From Gemmatimonadota bacterium (lineage in GTDB: Bacteria > Gemmatimonadota > Gemmatimonadetes > Longimicrobiales > RSA9): a stretch of DNA of 64,000 nucleotides. Shown piece by piece: positions 47,264 to 56,476 of this stretch. How positions within the stretch are numbered: position 1 is the stretch's first letter; every line of letters starts with the position of its first letter. The notes under the pieces were generated by a model. The model was not told the DNA's origin and did no database searches. It saw only the letters and a list, made by a program, of their open reading frames with translations. Position numbers and translations under genes: made by a program. The stretch lies in assembly GCA_007126035.1 (NCBI GenBank), contig SLCC01000086.1:1-64000 (forward strand), given 5' to 3'.

Positions 47264-48105
47264 GCTGTCGCTCCTGGTTGCTGTCCGGTGGCCTGGTGCT
47301 GGGGGAGCTTGCCGGCCGGGGCCATGGCCCGCCGGAGCGCCCTTACCAGTTCGCCCACTGCCTCGCCGGGCCCGGCCCGGAAGGCGGTATCGACGAGGGC
47401 GCTGCCCACGATGATCCCGTCGGCGACGCCGGCGATGGAGGCGGCGTCGGCGGCAGAGGCTATGCCGAATCCCACGGCCACCGGCGCGGGGCCGGCAGCA
47501 CGGGCCTCCGCCACCCGCCGGCGCAGATCGACGGGATAGGCGCCGGCGCCGGTGACGCCGCGGTGTCGCATGACGTAGACGAAGCCCGTGGTAATCGCGG
47601 CGATCTGCCGGGTCCGGTCGATGCTGGTGTCGGGGCCTGTGAGGAACACCGTTCCGAGCCCGGCAAGGTGCGCCTCCTGGCGAAGGCTGGCGGCGTCGTC
47701 CACCGGCAGGTCGGGGATCAGGAGCCCACTCACCCCCGCCTCCGCCGCGTCCTGGCAGAACCGGTCCGTGCCATAGGCCAGGACGCAATTGAGCGCCACC
47801 ATGAGGACCACGGGGGCGCCGGTGGCAGCGGCGACCCGGGCCGCGCATTCCAGGGTGGCTGCCGTGGTCGCTTCGCCTGCCAGCGCCCGCTCGTAGGCGG
47901 ACTGGATGACGGGACCGTCGGCCAGAGGATCGCTGAAGGGGCTGCCCAGCTCGATGATATCGGCGCCCGCGGCCACGGCGGTCCGGGCCAGCTCCACGGT
48001 GGTGTGGTAGTCAGGGTCGCCGGCGGCCAGGAAGACTATCAGCGCGGCCCGATCTTCAGCGGCCGCCCGTGCGAAGGCCGCGGCGATTCGTTCTGGTCCG
48101 TTCAT
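47260..48105 (-). CDS. trpA: Tryptophan synthase alpha chain
   Basis: [53 protein letters not shown]. Confidence 0.96.
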   Translation of the reverse strand: MNGPERIAAAFARAAAEDRAALIVFLAAGDPDYHTTVELARTAVAAGADIIELGSPFSDPLADGPVIQSAYERALAGEATTAATLECAARVAAATGAPVVLMVALNCVLAYGTDRFCQDAAEAGVSGLLIPDLPVDDAASLRQEAHLAGLGTVFLTGPDTSIDRTRQIAAITTGFVYVMRHRGVTGAGAYPVDLRRRVAEARAAGPAPVAVGFGIASAADAASIAGVADGIIVGSALVDTAFRAGPGEAVGELVRALRRAMAPAGKLPQHQATGQQPGATA

Positions 48106-49292
48106 GTGGTCCCTCCCGGTACCGAGTCCACGTCCTTGTCCCCACGGCCGGAGAGGCAGACCACCAGGACGCTCTCAGGTCCCAGCCGCCCCGCCCACTC
48201 CATGGCATGGGCCACCGCGTGGGCCGATTCAAGGGCCGGTATGATCCCTTCCCGGAGTGAGAGGGCGGCGAAGGCTGCCCGGGCCGCGTCGTCGCCGACG
48301 CTCAGGTAGCTGGCCCGGCCCACGTCGTGGAGCCACGAATGCTCGGGACCCACGCCCGGGTAGTCCAGGCCGGCGGCCAGGGAGTGGGTGCCCATTATCT
48401 GGCCGTCGCCATCCTGCAGGAGGTATGAGGCCGCGCCGTGAAGCACGCCGGGCCGGCCTCGGGAGATGCTGGCGGCGTGGCGGCCCGGCTCGAGCCCGGC
48501 GCCACCTGCCTCGACGCCCGTCAGCGCCACGTCATGGTCGTCGATGAAGGCGCTGAAGAGGCCGATGGCGTTGCTGCCCCCGCCCACGCACGCCACCAGC
48601 CCGTCGGGCAGCCGGCCCTCGGCCTCCAGGACCTGGGCCCGGGCCTCGGTCCCGATCACGGATTGCAGGGATCGCACGATGGTGGGGTACGGGTGGGGCC
48701 CCACGGCGGAGCCGATGAGGTAGTGGGTGTCCCGGTACGATGACATCCACTCCCGTATGGCCTGGTTGGTGGCCTCCTTCAACGTCCGCGAGCCCGTCTC
48801 CACAGGCACCACCTCGGCGCCCAGCAGCTCCATGCGGACCACGTTCAGGCGCTGTCTGGCCATGTCCGCCGAGCCCATGTAGACTCGGCAGGGCATGCCC
48901 AGTAGAGCGGCGGCGGTAGCGGAGGCCACGCCGTGCTGCCCTGCTCCGGTCTCGGCTATCAGCCGATCCCGACCCAGCTCACGGGCCAGCAGCGCCTGGC
49001 CCAGCGCGTTGTTGAGCTTGTGGCTCCCGGTGTGGCAGAGGTCCTCCCGCTTCAGGTAGATCCGGGCGGCATCGGGTCCCACGAGCCGGCGCGTCCGGTG
49101 GAGTGGCGTGGGTCGTCCCACGTAGGTCCGGAGCAGGGAGGCAAGCCGTGCCTGGAAGGCCGGGTCGGTGGAGACCTGGCTCCAGCCGGCGGCCAGGTCG
49201 TCCAGGGCGGGGATGAGCGTCTCGGGCACATAACGGCCACCGAAGGGGCCGAACCGCCCCGCGTCGGCCCCGGTCACAGGGGTCATGATCAT
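48102..49292 (-). CDS. trpB: Tryptophan synthase beta chain
   Basis: [60 protein letters not shown]. Confidence 0.97.
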   Translation of the reverse strand: MIMTPVTGADAGRFGPFGGRYVPETLIPALDDLAAGWSQVSTDPAFQARLASLLRTYVGRPTPLHRTRRLVGPDAARIYLKREDLCHTGSHKLNNALGQALLARELGRDRLIAETGAGQHGVASATAAALLGMPCRVYMGSADMARQRLNVVRMELLGAEVVPVETGSRTLKEATNQAIREWMSSYRDTHYLIGSAVGPHPYPTIVRSLQSVIGTEARAQVLEAEGRLPDGLVACVGGGSNAIGLFSAFIDDHDVALTGVEAGGAGLEPGRHAASISRGRPGVLHGAASYLLQDGDGQIMGTHSLAAGLDYPGVGPEHSWLHDVGRASYLSVGDDAARAAFAALSLREGIIPALESAHAVAHAMEWAGRLGPESVLVVCLSGRGDKDVDSVPGGTT

Positions 49293-50017
49293 CAACTATG
49301 CTCCATTTCCAGGTGGCGGGCTCTGCCCAGGAATGCGGACAGGCTCGCTGGATCCTTGATCCCCGGCGCCGTCTCGACGCCGGACGAAACGTCCACCATG
49401 GCGGGCCGGACCGCCGCCACGGCCTTCGCCAGGTTCTCCGCGGTCAGTCCGCCGGCCAGGGCGACCCGGTCACGAGGCCAGGGCAACCCGCGGACGGAGG
49501 CCCAGTCGAATGTCCGCCCGGTACCACCGAACCGACCCCGCAACGGGGGCGCGTCCAGGAGGAAGGCGTCCGCCGGGTAATCGGCGAAGCGCTCCGGGCC
49601 TTCGGCGGCTCGCACATGGACCGCTCGCAGCAGGCCGGGTGCGCGGCGGCCGGGTGCGGCCGCCCGGGCCGCCTCCATGATGGCCAGGCTCCGGACGGCA
49701 GGCTCACGGCCGGAGAGCTGGACCCAGTCCAGGTCGCAGGCCGCCACGACCTCGGCGACCAGGTCGGGGTCCGGGTCGACGAACACGCCCACCCGGGCCA
49801 CGTGCGGCGGTGCCCCGGACAGCACCTCCGCAGCCCTGGCCGGGTCGACCATGCGCGGGCTCGGCGCCAGGACCACACCCAGGGCCGCGGCCCCCAGTCG
49901 CGCGGCCAGCGCCGCGTCGGCTGGCCTGGTCAGCCCACAGATCTTGACCGCCAACCCGGCCGGCCCTTCGGGCAACGGTCGGGCCGACCTCGCGCCCTCC
50001 GGGAGCACGGGCCTCAT
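49292..50017 (-). CDS. trpF: Phosphoribosylanthranilate isomerase
   Basis: [79 protein letters not shown]. Confidence 0.95.
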   Translation of the reverse strand: MRPVLPEGARSARPLPEGPAGLAVKICGLTRPADAALAARLGAAALGVVLAPSPRMVDPARAAEVLSGAPPHVARVGVFVDPDPDLVAEVVAACDLDWVQLSGREPAVRSLAIMEAARAAAPGRRAPGLLRAVHVRAAEGPERFADYPADAFLLDAPPLRGRFGGTGRTFDWASVRGLPWPRDRVALAGGLTAENLAKAVAAVRPAMVDVSSGVETAPGIKDPASLSAFLGRARHLEMEHS

Positions 50018-50835
50018 GGCGTTCCCCGCCGGAGCACCCCGGCGAGCTGACGCAGCCGGACCGGCCGCACCGCCCGGGGCGCCAGGAGCAGCGCCTCTCC
50101 CACCAGCACGGCGTGGGCGCCGGCGTCCCGGACCCGGCGCACGTCGTCCGCCGACCGGATTCCGCTCTCGCTGACCACTACCGCGTGGGCAGGCGCCAGG
50201 GGGGCCAGGCGCTCCGTGACGGCGATGTCCGTGGTGAGGCGACGCAGGTCCCGGTTGTTGATACCGACCATCGTCGCGCCCGCCGCGGCCGCCCGTTCCA
50301 GCTCCTGCTCTGTGTGGACTTCCACGAGGCATTCCAGCCCGGCGACCCTGGCGGCGGCCAGCAGCGACGACAGCTCTCCAGCGTCCAGCATCGCCACGAT
50401 CAGCAGAGCCGCCGCCGCGCCCGCCAGCCGGGCCTCGAAGAGCTGTCCCGCGTCGACGATGAAGTCCTTGCGCAGTACGGGCACCTCCGGCTCGCCTGCC
50501 GCCACCGCTTCCAGGTCGGAAAGGGCGCCGCCGAAGTCGTCGCCGTCGGTGAGCACCGAGAGGGCGACGGCGCCGGCGGACCGGTACCCTGCCGCCACCG
50601 CCGTCGCCTCCTCGCCCGGGGCCAACAGCCCGGCGCTGGGGCTCCGGCGCTTGTACTCCGCCATCACGGCTATCCGGTCGCCGCCGGAGAGGGCCGCCGC
50701 CAGCGATGGCGCAACGGGCAACTCCCGGCACCGCTCCAGCAGGAGCTGGTCGGTGCCATTGTCGCGTGCCTGGCGACGACGACGGACGGCGTCGGCCTTG
50801 CGAGCCAGGAAGCCGCCGGGCGTTGCCGTCCTCAT
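50014..50835 (-). CDS. trpC: Indole-3-glycerol phosphate synthase
   Basis: VMAEYKRRSPSAGLL; VLRKDFIVDAGQLFEARLAGAAAALLIVAML; INNRDLRRLTTDI; SESGIRSADDVRRV. Confidence 0.96.
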   Translation of the reverse strand: MRTATPGGFLARKADAVRRRRQARDNGTDQLLLERCRELPVAPSLAAALSGGDRIAVMAEYKRRSPSAGLLAPGEEATAVAAGYRSAGAVALSVLTDGDDFGGALSDLEAVAAGEPEVPVLRKDFIVDAGQLFEARLAGAAAALLIVAMLDAGELSSLLAAARVAGLECLVEVHTEQELERAAAAGATMVGINNRDLRRLTTDIAVTERLAPLAPAHAVVVSESGIRSADDVRRVRDAGAHAVLVGEALLLAPRAVRPVRLRQLAGVLRRGTP

Positions 50836-51962
50836 CGGCCCCACCCCGCGGGCATGGCGGGCACGGCTGCCTCGACCTTCCGGACGGGGCGCCCAGCTCC
50901 GACGGTGCGGGAGAAGTCGACCAGCGCCTGGAGGCTTGCCAGGGCGCGGCCAGAGCGGATGCTGGCGCGAGCCGCGTCCATGCCGTCTCGCAGGTCCGCC
51001 GCCCGCCCGGCCACCACCAGCGCCGCCGCGGCGTTGAGGACCACCACGTCACGGCCGGCCTCCAGGTCGAAGCCGGCGGGCAGCCCGGCGTCGTGCCCGG
51101 CCCCGGCGTCGCCCAGGATGGCCCGGGCGATGGCCGCGTTATCCGCCGCGCTGCCGCCCCGCATGCCCGCCGCGCGGCGGGCGGGGAGACCGAGCTCATC
51201 GAGTCGCACCGTGCGCTCCCGGAGGGCGGAGCCGTCCCACTCCGCGACCAGAGACGGCCCCGTCACCGCCAGCTCGTCGAGCCCGCCGTCCCCGTGTACG
51301 ACCATGGCCCGGCGTGCTCCCAGACGGGCCAGCGCCTCGGCCACCGGGCGGACCAGCTCGGCATCGAACACGCCCACCACCTGGGCGCCGGAGCCGGCGG
51401 GGTTGCAGAGGGGTCCGAGCAGGTTGAACACGGTCCGGACCGCCAGCTCCCGGCGAACCGGTGAGGCGTGGCGCATGGCGGAGTGGTAGACGGGGGCGAA
51501 GAGGAAGGTGATACCTGCCGCTTCCAGCGCCCGGCTCGCTTCGTGACCGTTCATGGTCACGTCCACGCCCAGCGCCTCGAGCACGTCCGCCGAGCCGGTG
51601 GCGCTGGAGACGGCACGGTTGCCATGCTTCGCCACCTCGACCCCAGCCCCGGCCACCACGAAGGCGGCGGTCGTCGAGATGTTGAACGTGCCCGTCCCGT
51701 CGCCGCCGGTGCCGCAGGTGTCAACCAGCTCCGGTCGGGCGCCGGGGAAGGGCGCGGAGCGGGCCCGGATGGCACGGGCGCAGCCGACGATCTCGTCCAC
51801 CGTCTCTCCCTTCGAGCGGAGGCCCATGAGGAACGCCGCCACCAGCATGGGAGACAGCCCGCCCTCCATGACGGCGGACATGGAATCCATCGCCTGTTCT
51901 TCGTCCAGGTCCTGGCCCCGGGCCAGGCGGCGGAGCGCCTCGCGGATCGGGTGCTCGCTCAT
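50832..51962 (-). CDS. trpD: Anthranilate phosphoribosyltransferase
   Basis: LVDTCGTGGDGTGTFNISTTAAFVVAGAGVEVAKHGNRAVSSATGSADVLEALGVD. Confidence 0.96.
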   Translation of the reverse strand: MSEHPIREALRRLARGQDLDEEQAMDSMSAVMEGGLSPMLVAAFLMGLRSKGETVDEIVGCARAIRARSAPFPGARPELVDTCGTGGDGTGTFNISTTAAFVVAGAGVEVAKHGNRAVSSATGSADVLEALGVDVTMNGHEASRALEAAGITFLFAPVYHSAMRHASPVRRELAVRTVFNLLGPLCNPAGSGAQVVGVFDAELVRPVAEALARLGARRAMVVHGDGGLDELAVTGPSLVAEWDGSALRERTVRLDELGLPARRAAGMRGGSAADNAAIARAILGDAGAGHDAGLPAGFDLEAGRDVVVLNAAAALVVAGRAADLRDGMDAARASIRSGRALASLQALVDFSRTVGAGRPVRKVEAAVPAMPAGWGR

Positions 51963-52552
51963 GGGGACCTCCTCTGGTTCAGGAAATTGGAGAGTATCTG
52001 TTCGCCGGCGGCCGTCATTATCGACTCGGGGTGGAACTGGACTCCCTCGGCGGGCAACGCCTCGTGGCGCAGTCCCATCACCACGCCAGCATCGTCCCGG
52101 GCGCTGACCTCCAACTCCGGGGGCAGCGACGACTCGACCACCGCCAGGGAGTAGTAGCAGCCGGCGTCGAAGGGGACCGGTACGTCGACGAAGACGCCGC
52201 GGCCGTCGTGGCTGATACTGGCAGGCCTGCCGTGCACCGGCTCGGGCGCCGGTGTCACGGCGGCGCCGAAGACCCGGCCCAGGAGCTGGTGGCCCAGGCA
52301 GACGCCCAGGACCGGGCAGAGGACAGAGCCGCCGTCCAGGCCCAGGGCCCGACGCACCACTGCCGCCGCGTTCCCGGCGCGGTCCGGGTGGGAGGGGCCC
52401 GGTGAGATGATCAGTCCCGCAGGCCCGATCGCCTCGAGGCGGGCCGGATCCAGCGCGTCGTTGCGGACCACGTCCACCTCGGCACCGAGGCAGCCCAGGA
52501 TCTGGACCAGGTTGAACGTGAAGGAGTCGTAGTTGTCCAGGACCAGGATCAT
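51959..52552 (-). CDS. trpG: Anthranilate synthase component II (glutamine amidotransferase)
   Basis: MILVLDNYDSFTFNLVQILG; PGPSHPDRAGN; VLGVCLGHQLLG; GVQFHPESI. Confidence 0.95.
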   Translation of the reverse strand: MILVLDNYDSFTFNLVQILGCLGAEVDVVRNDALDPARLEAIGPAGLIISPGPSHPDRAGNAAAVVRRALGLDGGSVLCPVLGVCLGHQLLGRVFGAAVTPAPEPVHGRPASISHDGRGVFVDVPVPFDAGCYYSLAVVESSLPPELEVSARDDAGVVMGLRHEALPAEGVQFHPESIMTAAGEQILSNFLNQRRSP

Positions 52553-54240
52553 GGCTGAAGCCCTCCAGTCTGCTCCAGGGCCTCGATAAGGGCTCGCGCC
52601 TTCTCCGCCGTCTCCGCCAGCTCCCGCCGCGGGATCGAGTCGGCTACCACGCCGGCGCCCGCCTGGACCGTGGCCCGGCCCCGCCGGATGACGATCGTGC
52701 GGATCGTGATGCACGCGTCCAGGGAGGTGGCGCCCGGAGCGATATGCGCCACGGCACCGGCGTAGGCGCCACGCCGCGTCGTTTCCAGCTCCTCGATCAG
52801 CTCCATGGCCCGGACCTTCGGTGCCCCCGATACGGTGCCTGCGGGAAAGCAGGCGGCAAAGGCGTCCAGCGCGTCCACGCCTTCCCGGAGCCGACCCGTC
52901 ACCACCGAGACCAGGTGCATCACATGGCTGAAGCGGTCCACCTCCATGAGCCGGGGCACGTGGACCGACCCCGCTCGGCAGACACGGCCCAGGTCGTTCC
53001 GCCCCAGGTCAACCAGCATCACATGCTCAGACAGCTCCTTCGGGTCCGCCCGCAGCTCCGACTCGAGCCGCGCGTCCTCCTCCGGGTCGGCACCACGGCG
53101 ACGGGTGCCCGCTATGGGCGATACCTGCGCGGCCCCGTCCTCCACCCGGACCAGCATCTCGGGCGACGCGCCGGCGAGGGTGACCTCGGGGAACTCCAGG
53201 AAGAACATGTACGGCGCCGGCGACACCCGCCGGAGCGCACGGTACAGGTCGAACGGGTCACCCTCGAAACCCGTCTCCAGGCGTCGGGACAGCACCACCT
53301 GGATCGCCTCGCCCGCCCTGATCAGCCGCACCGCCTCCGCCACGGACGAGAGGAAGGTGCCGTCGTCCGGGTGCCAGCGGGCAGCGGAGCCGCCGGGGCC
53401 GGCGGTGGCGACGCCCCGTGTGGAAAGGTGGCCCGTGTCGTCACCGCCGGCGTCAGGGCCGCTCAGGGCCGCTCCGACGCCGTGCCGATGGGGCCGCGGC
53501 TGGAACGTGGGGGCGCGACCCCGCCGCAGGGCGTCCAAGACCCCGTCGATCCTGCCCCGAGCCCGGCGGAGCCGTTCCGCCCTCGCCGCGTGGTCCCGGG
53601 AAGGTGGCAGCAGGGAGATCGCCAGCATTTGCTGCCGCGCGTGGTCGAACGCCAGCACGGTATGGAAGCGGGCGAACAGAGCGGCCGGGAAGCCTGTCTC
53701 GTCCGCCAGCTCCACCGGCAGCCGCTCCAGGGTCCGCGACAGGTCGTAGCCGAAGGCGCCCACCAGCCCGCCGACAAAGCCCGGCAGGTCGGCCCCACCC
53801 ACGCCCCAGGTCTCCGTCGGCGACGAGCCCGCCACCGGTCCGCCGCCGGTCCAGACGGCTGTCTGCCCGGCCAGCCGGCGCACAGCGTCCAGCGGGGCCC
53901 CGCGGTAGGCCGCCACCTCCGAGTCGCCCGTCACCGTCCCCCGGTCCAGGTCCGCCCGGAGCACCCTGTCCGGTGCGGCACCGATGAAGGAGTAACGGCC
54001 CAATCTGCCGTCGTGCTCGCCACTCTCCAGCAGGAAACCGGTGCCGCCACGGCGGAGCTTCAGGAATGCCGAGACCGGTGTCTCGGTGTCCGATGGCAGC
54101 GATACCCAGACCGGGACCACCGCGTCGAGTGGCGCTGACAGCACCTGCTCACGCAGTGACTCGTCCACCGCGCTCCCGGTGGCCCCTGGGCCGGGCGGCG
54201 CGTGCTGACCGCCGGTCGCCGTGTGTGTTGCCGATCGCAT
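52549..54240 (-). CDS. trpE: Anthranilate synthase component I
   Basis: GTGFLLESGEHDGRLGRYSFIG (LLES feedback-type motif); SPEMLVRVEDGAAQVSPIAGTRRRG; FAACFPAGTVSGAPKVRAMELIEELE. Confidence 0.96.
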   Translation of the reverse strand: MRSATHTATGGQHAPPGPGATGSAVDESLREQVLSAPLDAVVPVWVSLPSDTETPVSAFLKLRRGGTGFLLESGEHDGRLGRYSFIGAAPDRVLRADLDRGTVTGDSEVAAYRGAPLDAVRRLAGQTAVWTGGGPVAGSSPTETWGVGGADLPGFVGGLVGAFGYDLSRTLERLPVELADETGFPAALFARFHTVLAFDHARQQMLAISLLPPSRDHAARAERLRRARGRIDGVLDALRRGRAPTFQPRPHRHGVGAALSGPDAGGDDTGHLSTRGVATAGPGGSAARWHPDDGTFLSSVAEAVRLIRAGEAIQVVLSRRLETGFEGDPFDLYRALRRVSPAPYMFFLEFPEVTLAGASPEMLVRVEDGAAQVSPIAGTRRRGADPEEDARLESELRADPKELSEHVMLVDLGRNDLGRVCRAGSVHVPRLMEVDRFSHVMHLVSVVTGRLREGVDALDAFAACFPAGTVSGAPKVRAMELIEELETTRRGAYAGAVAHIAPGATSLDACITIRTIVIRRGRATVQAGAGVVADSIPRRELAETAEKARALIEALEQTGGLQP

Positions 54241-54282
54241 CCCGCTCTCCCCTCCGCCCACAACGGGCGGGTAGACAGGTAC

Positions 54283-54330
54283 AAAAAGAGGCGGGCGCGC
54301 CCCTCTGCTTCGAGAGGAGCGCGCCCGCCT
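54283..54330 (-). terminator. Rho-independent terminator/attenuator (3:4 hairpin) of the trp leader
   Basis: Minus strand AGGCGGGCGCGCTCCTCT-CGAAGC-AGAGGGGCGCGCCCGCCT-CTTTTT: 18-bp arms with 1 mismatch plus U-tract. Confidence 0.93.
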
Positions 54331-54359
54331 GGGGTCGACGCCGGTACTACCTGTTCAGA

Positions 54360-54452
54360 TCACGAACTCCCGGCGCTCACGCACTCCTCCCCCGACGGCC
54401 ACCACCACCAGCCGCTGCCGATCATTACGGGAAACAGAGTGCGCTCGATCAT
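54360..54452 (-). CDS. trpL: trp operon leader peptide with four consecutive Trp codons
   Basis: MIERTLFPVMIGSGWWWWPSGEECVSAGSS* ending 30 nt before the terminator; TGGx4 at 54399-54410; a shorter start (MIGSGWWWW...) is possible. Confidence 0.88.
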   Translation of the reverse strand: MIERTLFPVMIGSGWWWWPSGEECVSAGSS

Positions 54453-54567
54453 TGTCGTGAAGGGATAGCGGAAGGACGAGCGGGCTGTCAACCCCGCTGC
54501 CGGATGCGCGTCCGAGGGGGGCGCCGGGCGTTGCCCTTTCCTGTGTCGGGTCATACGATACGCTCCC

Positions 54568-55269
54568 ATGTGGGAAGCGCAGATACGGCATGCGCTCGCG
54601 GAAGTGGGCGAGCGGATCGATAGAGCTCTGGTAAGAGCTGGGCGGGCGGAGGGCGTTCAGGTCATCGGGATCACCAAGGGCCACCCCACCGAGGTGGTCC
54701 AGGCCGCCTTGCAGGTCGGCCTCCGTGCCCTGGGCGAGAACCGGGTCCAGGAGCTGGAGCAGAAGGTGGCCGAGGTGGGGCGCGACGCCGCTGAATGGCA
54801 CATGGTCGGCCATCTCCAGCGCAACAAGGCCCGCTCCGCTACAGCAACCTCCGACTGGATCCATTCGTTGGATTCACTCAGGCTGGGCAGGACCCTGGAT
54901 CGGGAGGCGTCTCGGGCGGGGCAGCCGATCCGCGCGCTCCTCCAGGTGAACACATCCGGTGAAGCGAGCAAGGGCGGGTTCGAGCCGGAGACGGCAGTTC
55001 AGGCTCTGGCAGAGCTCAGCGAGCTGGGCTCCCTGGAGATCCATGGCCTCATGACGATGGCGCCGTGGACCGACGACGAGGCGGTCCTGCGGACCACGTT
55101 CCGCAGGACCCGCGAGCTGCTGGAGCGGTGCGAGCAGGAGCTGCCCGGCGCACTGCGCGGGCGCGAGCTCTCCATGGGGATGAGCAATGACTTCGAGATC
55201 GCCGTCGAGGAAGGCGCGACAATGGTCCGCCTGGGGACGGTTCTTTTCGGTGAAAGGGAGCAGCGATGA
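54568..55269 (+). CDS. YggS/PLPBP family pyridoxal phosphate homeostasis protein
   Basis: VQVIGITKGHPTEVVQAALQVGLRALGENRVQELEQKV; WHMVGHLQRNKAR; LSMGMSNDFEIAVEEGATMVRLGTVLFGER. Confidence 0.94.
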   Translation: MWEAQIRHALAEVGERIDRALVRAGRAEGVQVIGITKGHPTEVVQAALQVGLRALGENRVQELEQKVAEVGRDAAEWHMVGHLQRNKARSATATSDWIHSLDSLRLGRTLDREASRAGQPIRALLQVNTSGEASKGGFEPETAVQALAELSELGSLEIHGLMTMAPWTDDEAVLRTTFRRTRELLERCEQELPGALRGRELSMGMSNDFEIAVEEGATMVRLGTVLFGEREQR

Positions 55270-56408
55270 TCGATCTGACACCACTTGAGGTCCGGCAGAA
55301 GAAGGGCGACTTCCGGCGAACGCTGAGAGGTTATGATCCCGAGTTGGTCAACGATTTCCTGGACCTGGTCGCGGATCGCATGGAGGAGCTGGTCAAGGAG
55401 AACCTGGGCCTTCGAGACTCCATGGAATCGGTCAGGGAGGAGCTCTCCGATTACCGCCGCAAGGAGCAGGCGCTGTCGGAAGCGCTCATGTCCGCCCAGA
55501 AGCTCCGCGAGGATGCGCGCCACCAGGCGGAGCGGGAGCGGGACCTGATGTTGAGGGAGGCCCGGCTTGCCGCGGAAACGTTGCGCCAGGAGGCGTCGCG
55601 TCAGCTCGTTCGGGAAGAAGAAGCCCTGCGGCAGATGAAGGCCCGTCGGCTCCAACTCGTGGACAGCTTCCGACGCCTCCTCGAGCGGGAGATCGATGAG
55701 CTCGACGTGATCCAGGAGACGCTCGACCTGGAGGGGCCGGCGTCACCGCCGCGGGTGCCCGAGCAGCAGGAAGGCTCCCAATCGGCGGCGCAACTTTCCG
55801 CCCTGGCGCCGGAAGACCAACCTCCGCCTGTTCAGGAGGAGGCTCAGGAGGAGGCTCAGGAGGAGGCTCGGGAGGAGGCTCGGGAGGAGGCCGTCCCGGT
55901 CACACATGATGAGCCTGAGCCATGGGACGAGCAGACGTCCGTGCCGGAGGCGCGACCGACCCTGACCGCGGCCGAGGAAGGTTGGCCGACGCCGGCACCC
56001 GGGCCCGAGGATGCGCCACCGACCCCGGCACCCGAGCCCGAGGATGCGCCACCGACGCCGGCACCCGGGCCCGAGGAAGGGCGGTCGACCCCGGCACCCG
56101 GGCCCGAGGATGCGCCACCGACCCCGGCACCCGGGCCCGAGGATGCGCCGACGGTTGTGCCCCATGAGAAACCGGTGTGGGAGCCAGCGCCGGCACCGGA
56201 GGAGGCGGCGTCCGAGGAGTCATCGTCTTCCGGGAGGCCGCGGCCGTTCGAGGATGCATCGGACTTCGATGATTCGTTGCGGATAGTGCCCGAGGAGCTG
56301 GGCCCCCTCGACCTGCCGAACGAGAGAGGGGCCAAGGACGGGACGGACCGGAAGGACCGGTCAGAGGATGATCAGGACGACTGGTTGTCGACGCTCATGA
56401 AGGAATAG
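55266..56408 (+). CDS. divIVA: DivIVA domain protein with long repetitive Pro/Glu-rich C-terminus
   Basis: MIDLTPLEVRQKKGDFRRTLRGYDPELVNDFLDLVADRMEELVKENLGLRD; coiled coil. Confidence 0.9.
   Translation: MIDLTPLEVRQKKGDFRRTLRGYDPELVNDFLDLVADRMEELVKENLGLRDSMESVREELSDYRRKEQALSEALMSAQKLREDARHQAERERDLMLREARLAAETLRQEASRQLVREEEALRQMKARRLQLVDSFRRLLEREIDELDVIQETLDLEGPASPPRVPEQQEGSQSAAQLSALAPEDQPPPVQEEAQEEAQEEAREEAREEAVPVTHDEPEPWDEQTSVPEARPTLTAAEEGWPTPAPGPEDAPPTPAPEPEDAPPTPAPGPEEGRSTPAPGPEDAPPTPAPGPEDAPTVVPHEKPVWEPAPAPEEAASEESSSSGRPRPFEDASDFDDSLRIVPEELGPLDLPNERGAKDGTDRKDRSEDDQDDWLSTLMKE
55833..55892. repeat. Five 12-bp tandem repeats (EEAQ/EEAR) in divIVA
   Basis: caggaggaggct x3, cgggaggaggct, cgggaggaggcc. 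Confidence 0.9.
55989..56153. repeat. Five 33-bp tandem repeats (11-aa TPAPGPEDAPP-type units) in divIVA
   Basis: Near-identical acgccggcacccgggcccgaggatgcgccaccg units at a 33-nt period. Confidence 0.92.
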
Positions 56409-56476
56409 GAGGACCATCCGCTGGCATGGACCCGGGGACCTGAGTCCGGGTACAGGCTGCCGGATTCTGTGTGACG

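Larger units (their letters stand above)
54283..54452 (-). promoter_or_regulatory. Ribosome-mediated trp transcription attenuator (leader region)
   Basis: Leader peptide with WWWW, antiterminator segment GGAGUGCGU able to pair with GCGCGCUCC of the terminator 5' arm, and terminator with U-tract, all upstream of trpE. Confidence 0.88.

Noticed and set aside
46181-47848. 555-aa minus ORF as an extended DAHP synthase
   Set aside because: The N-terminal extension is out-of-frame trpA; the real start overlaps the trpA stop at 47263.
49292-51199. 635-aa minus ORF as a fused Trp enzyme
   Set aside because: The first ~400 aa is a shadow frame of trpD/trpC; genuine TrpF starts at 50017, so this is not a TrpC-TrpF fusion.
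55833-56153. Possible CRISPR-like array
   Set aside because: Contiguous in-frame 12-bp and 33-bp repeats without spacers, fully inside the divIVA coding sequence.
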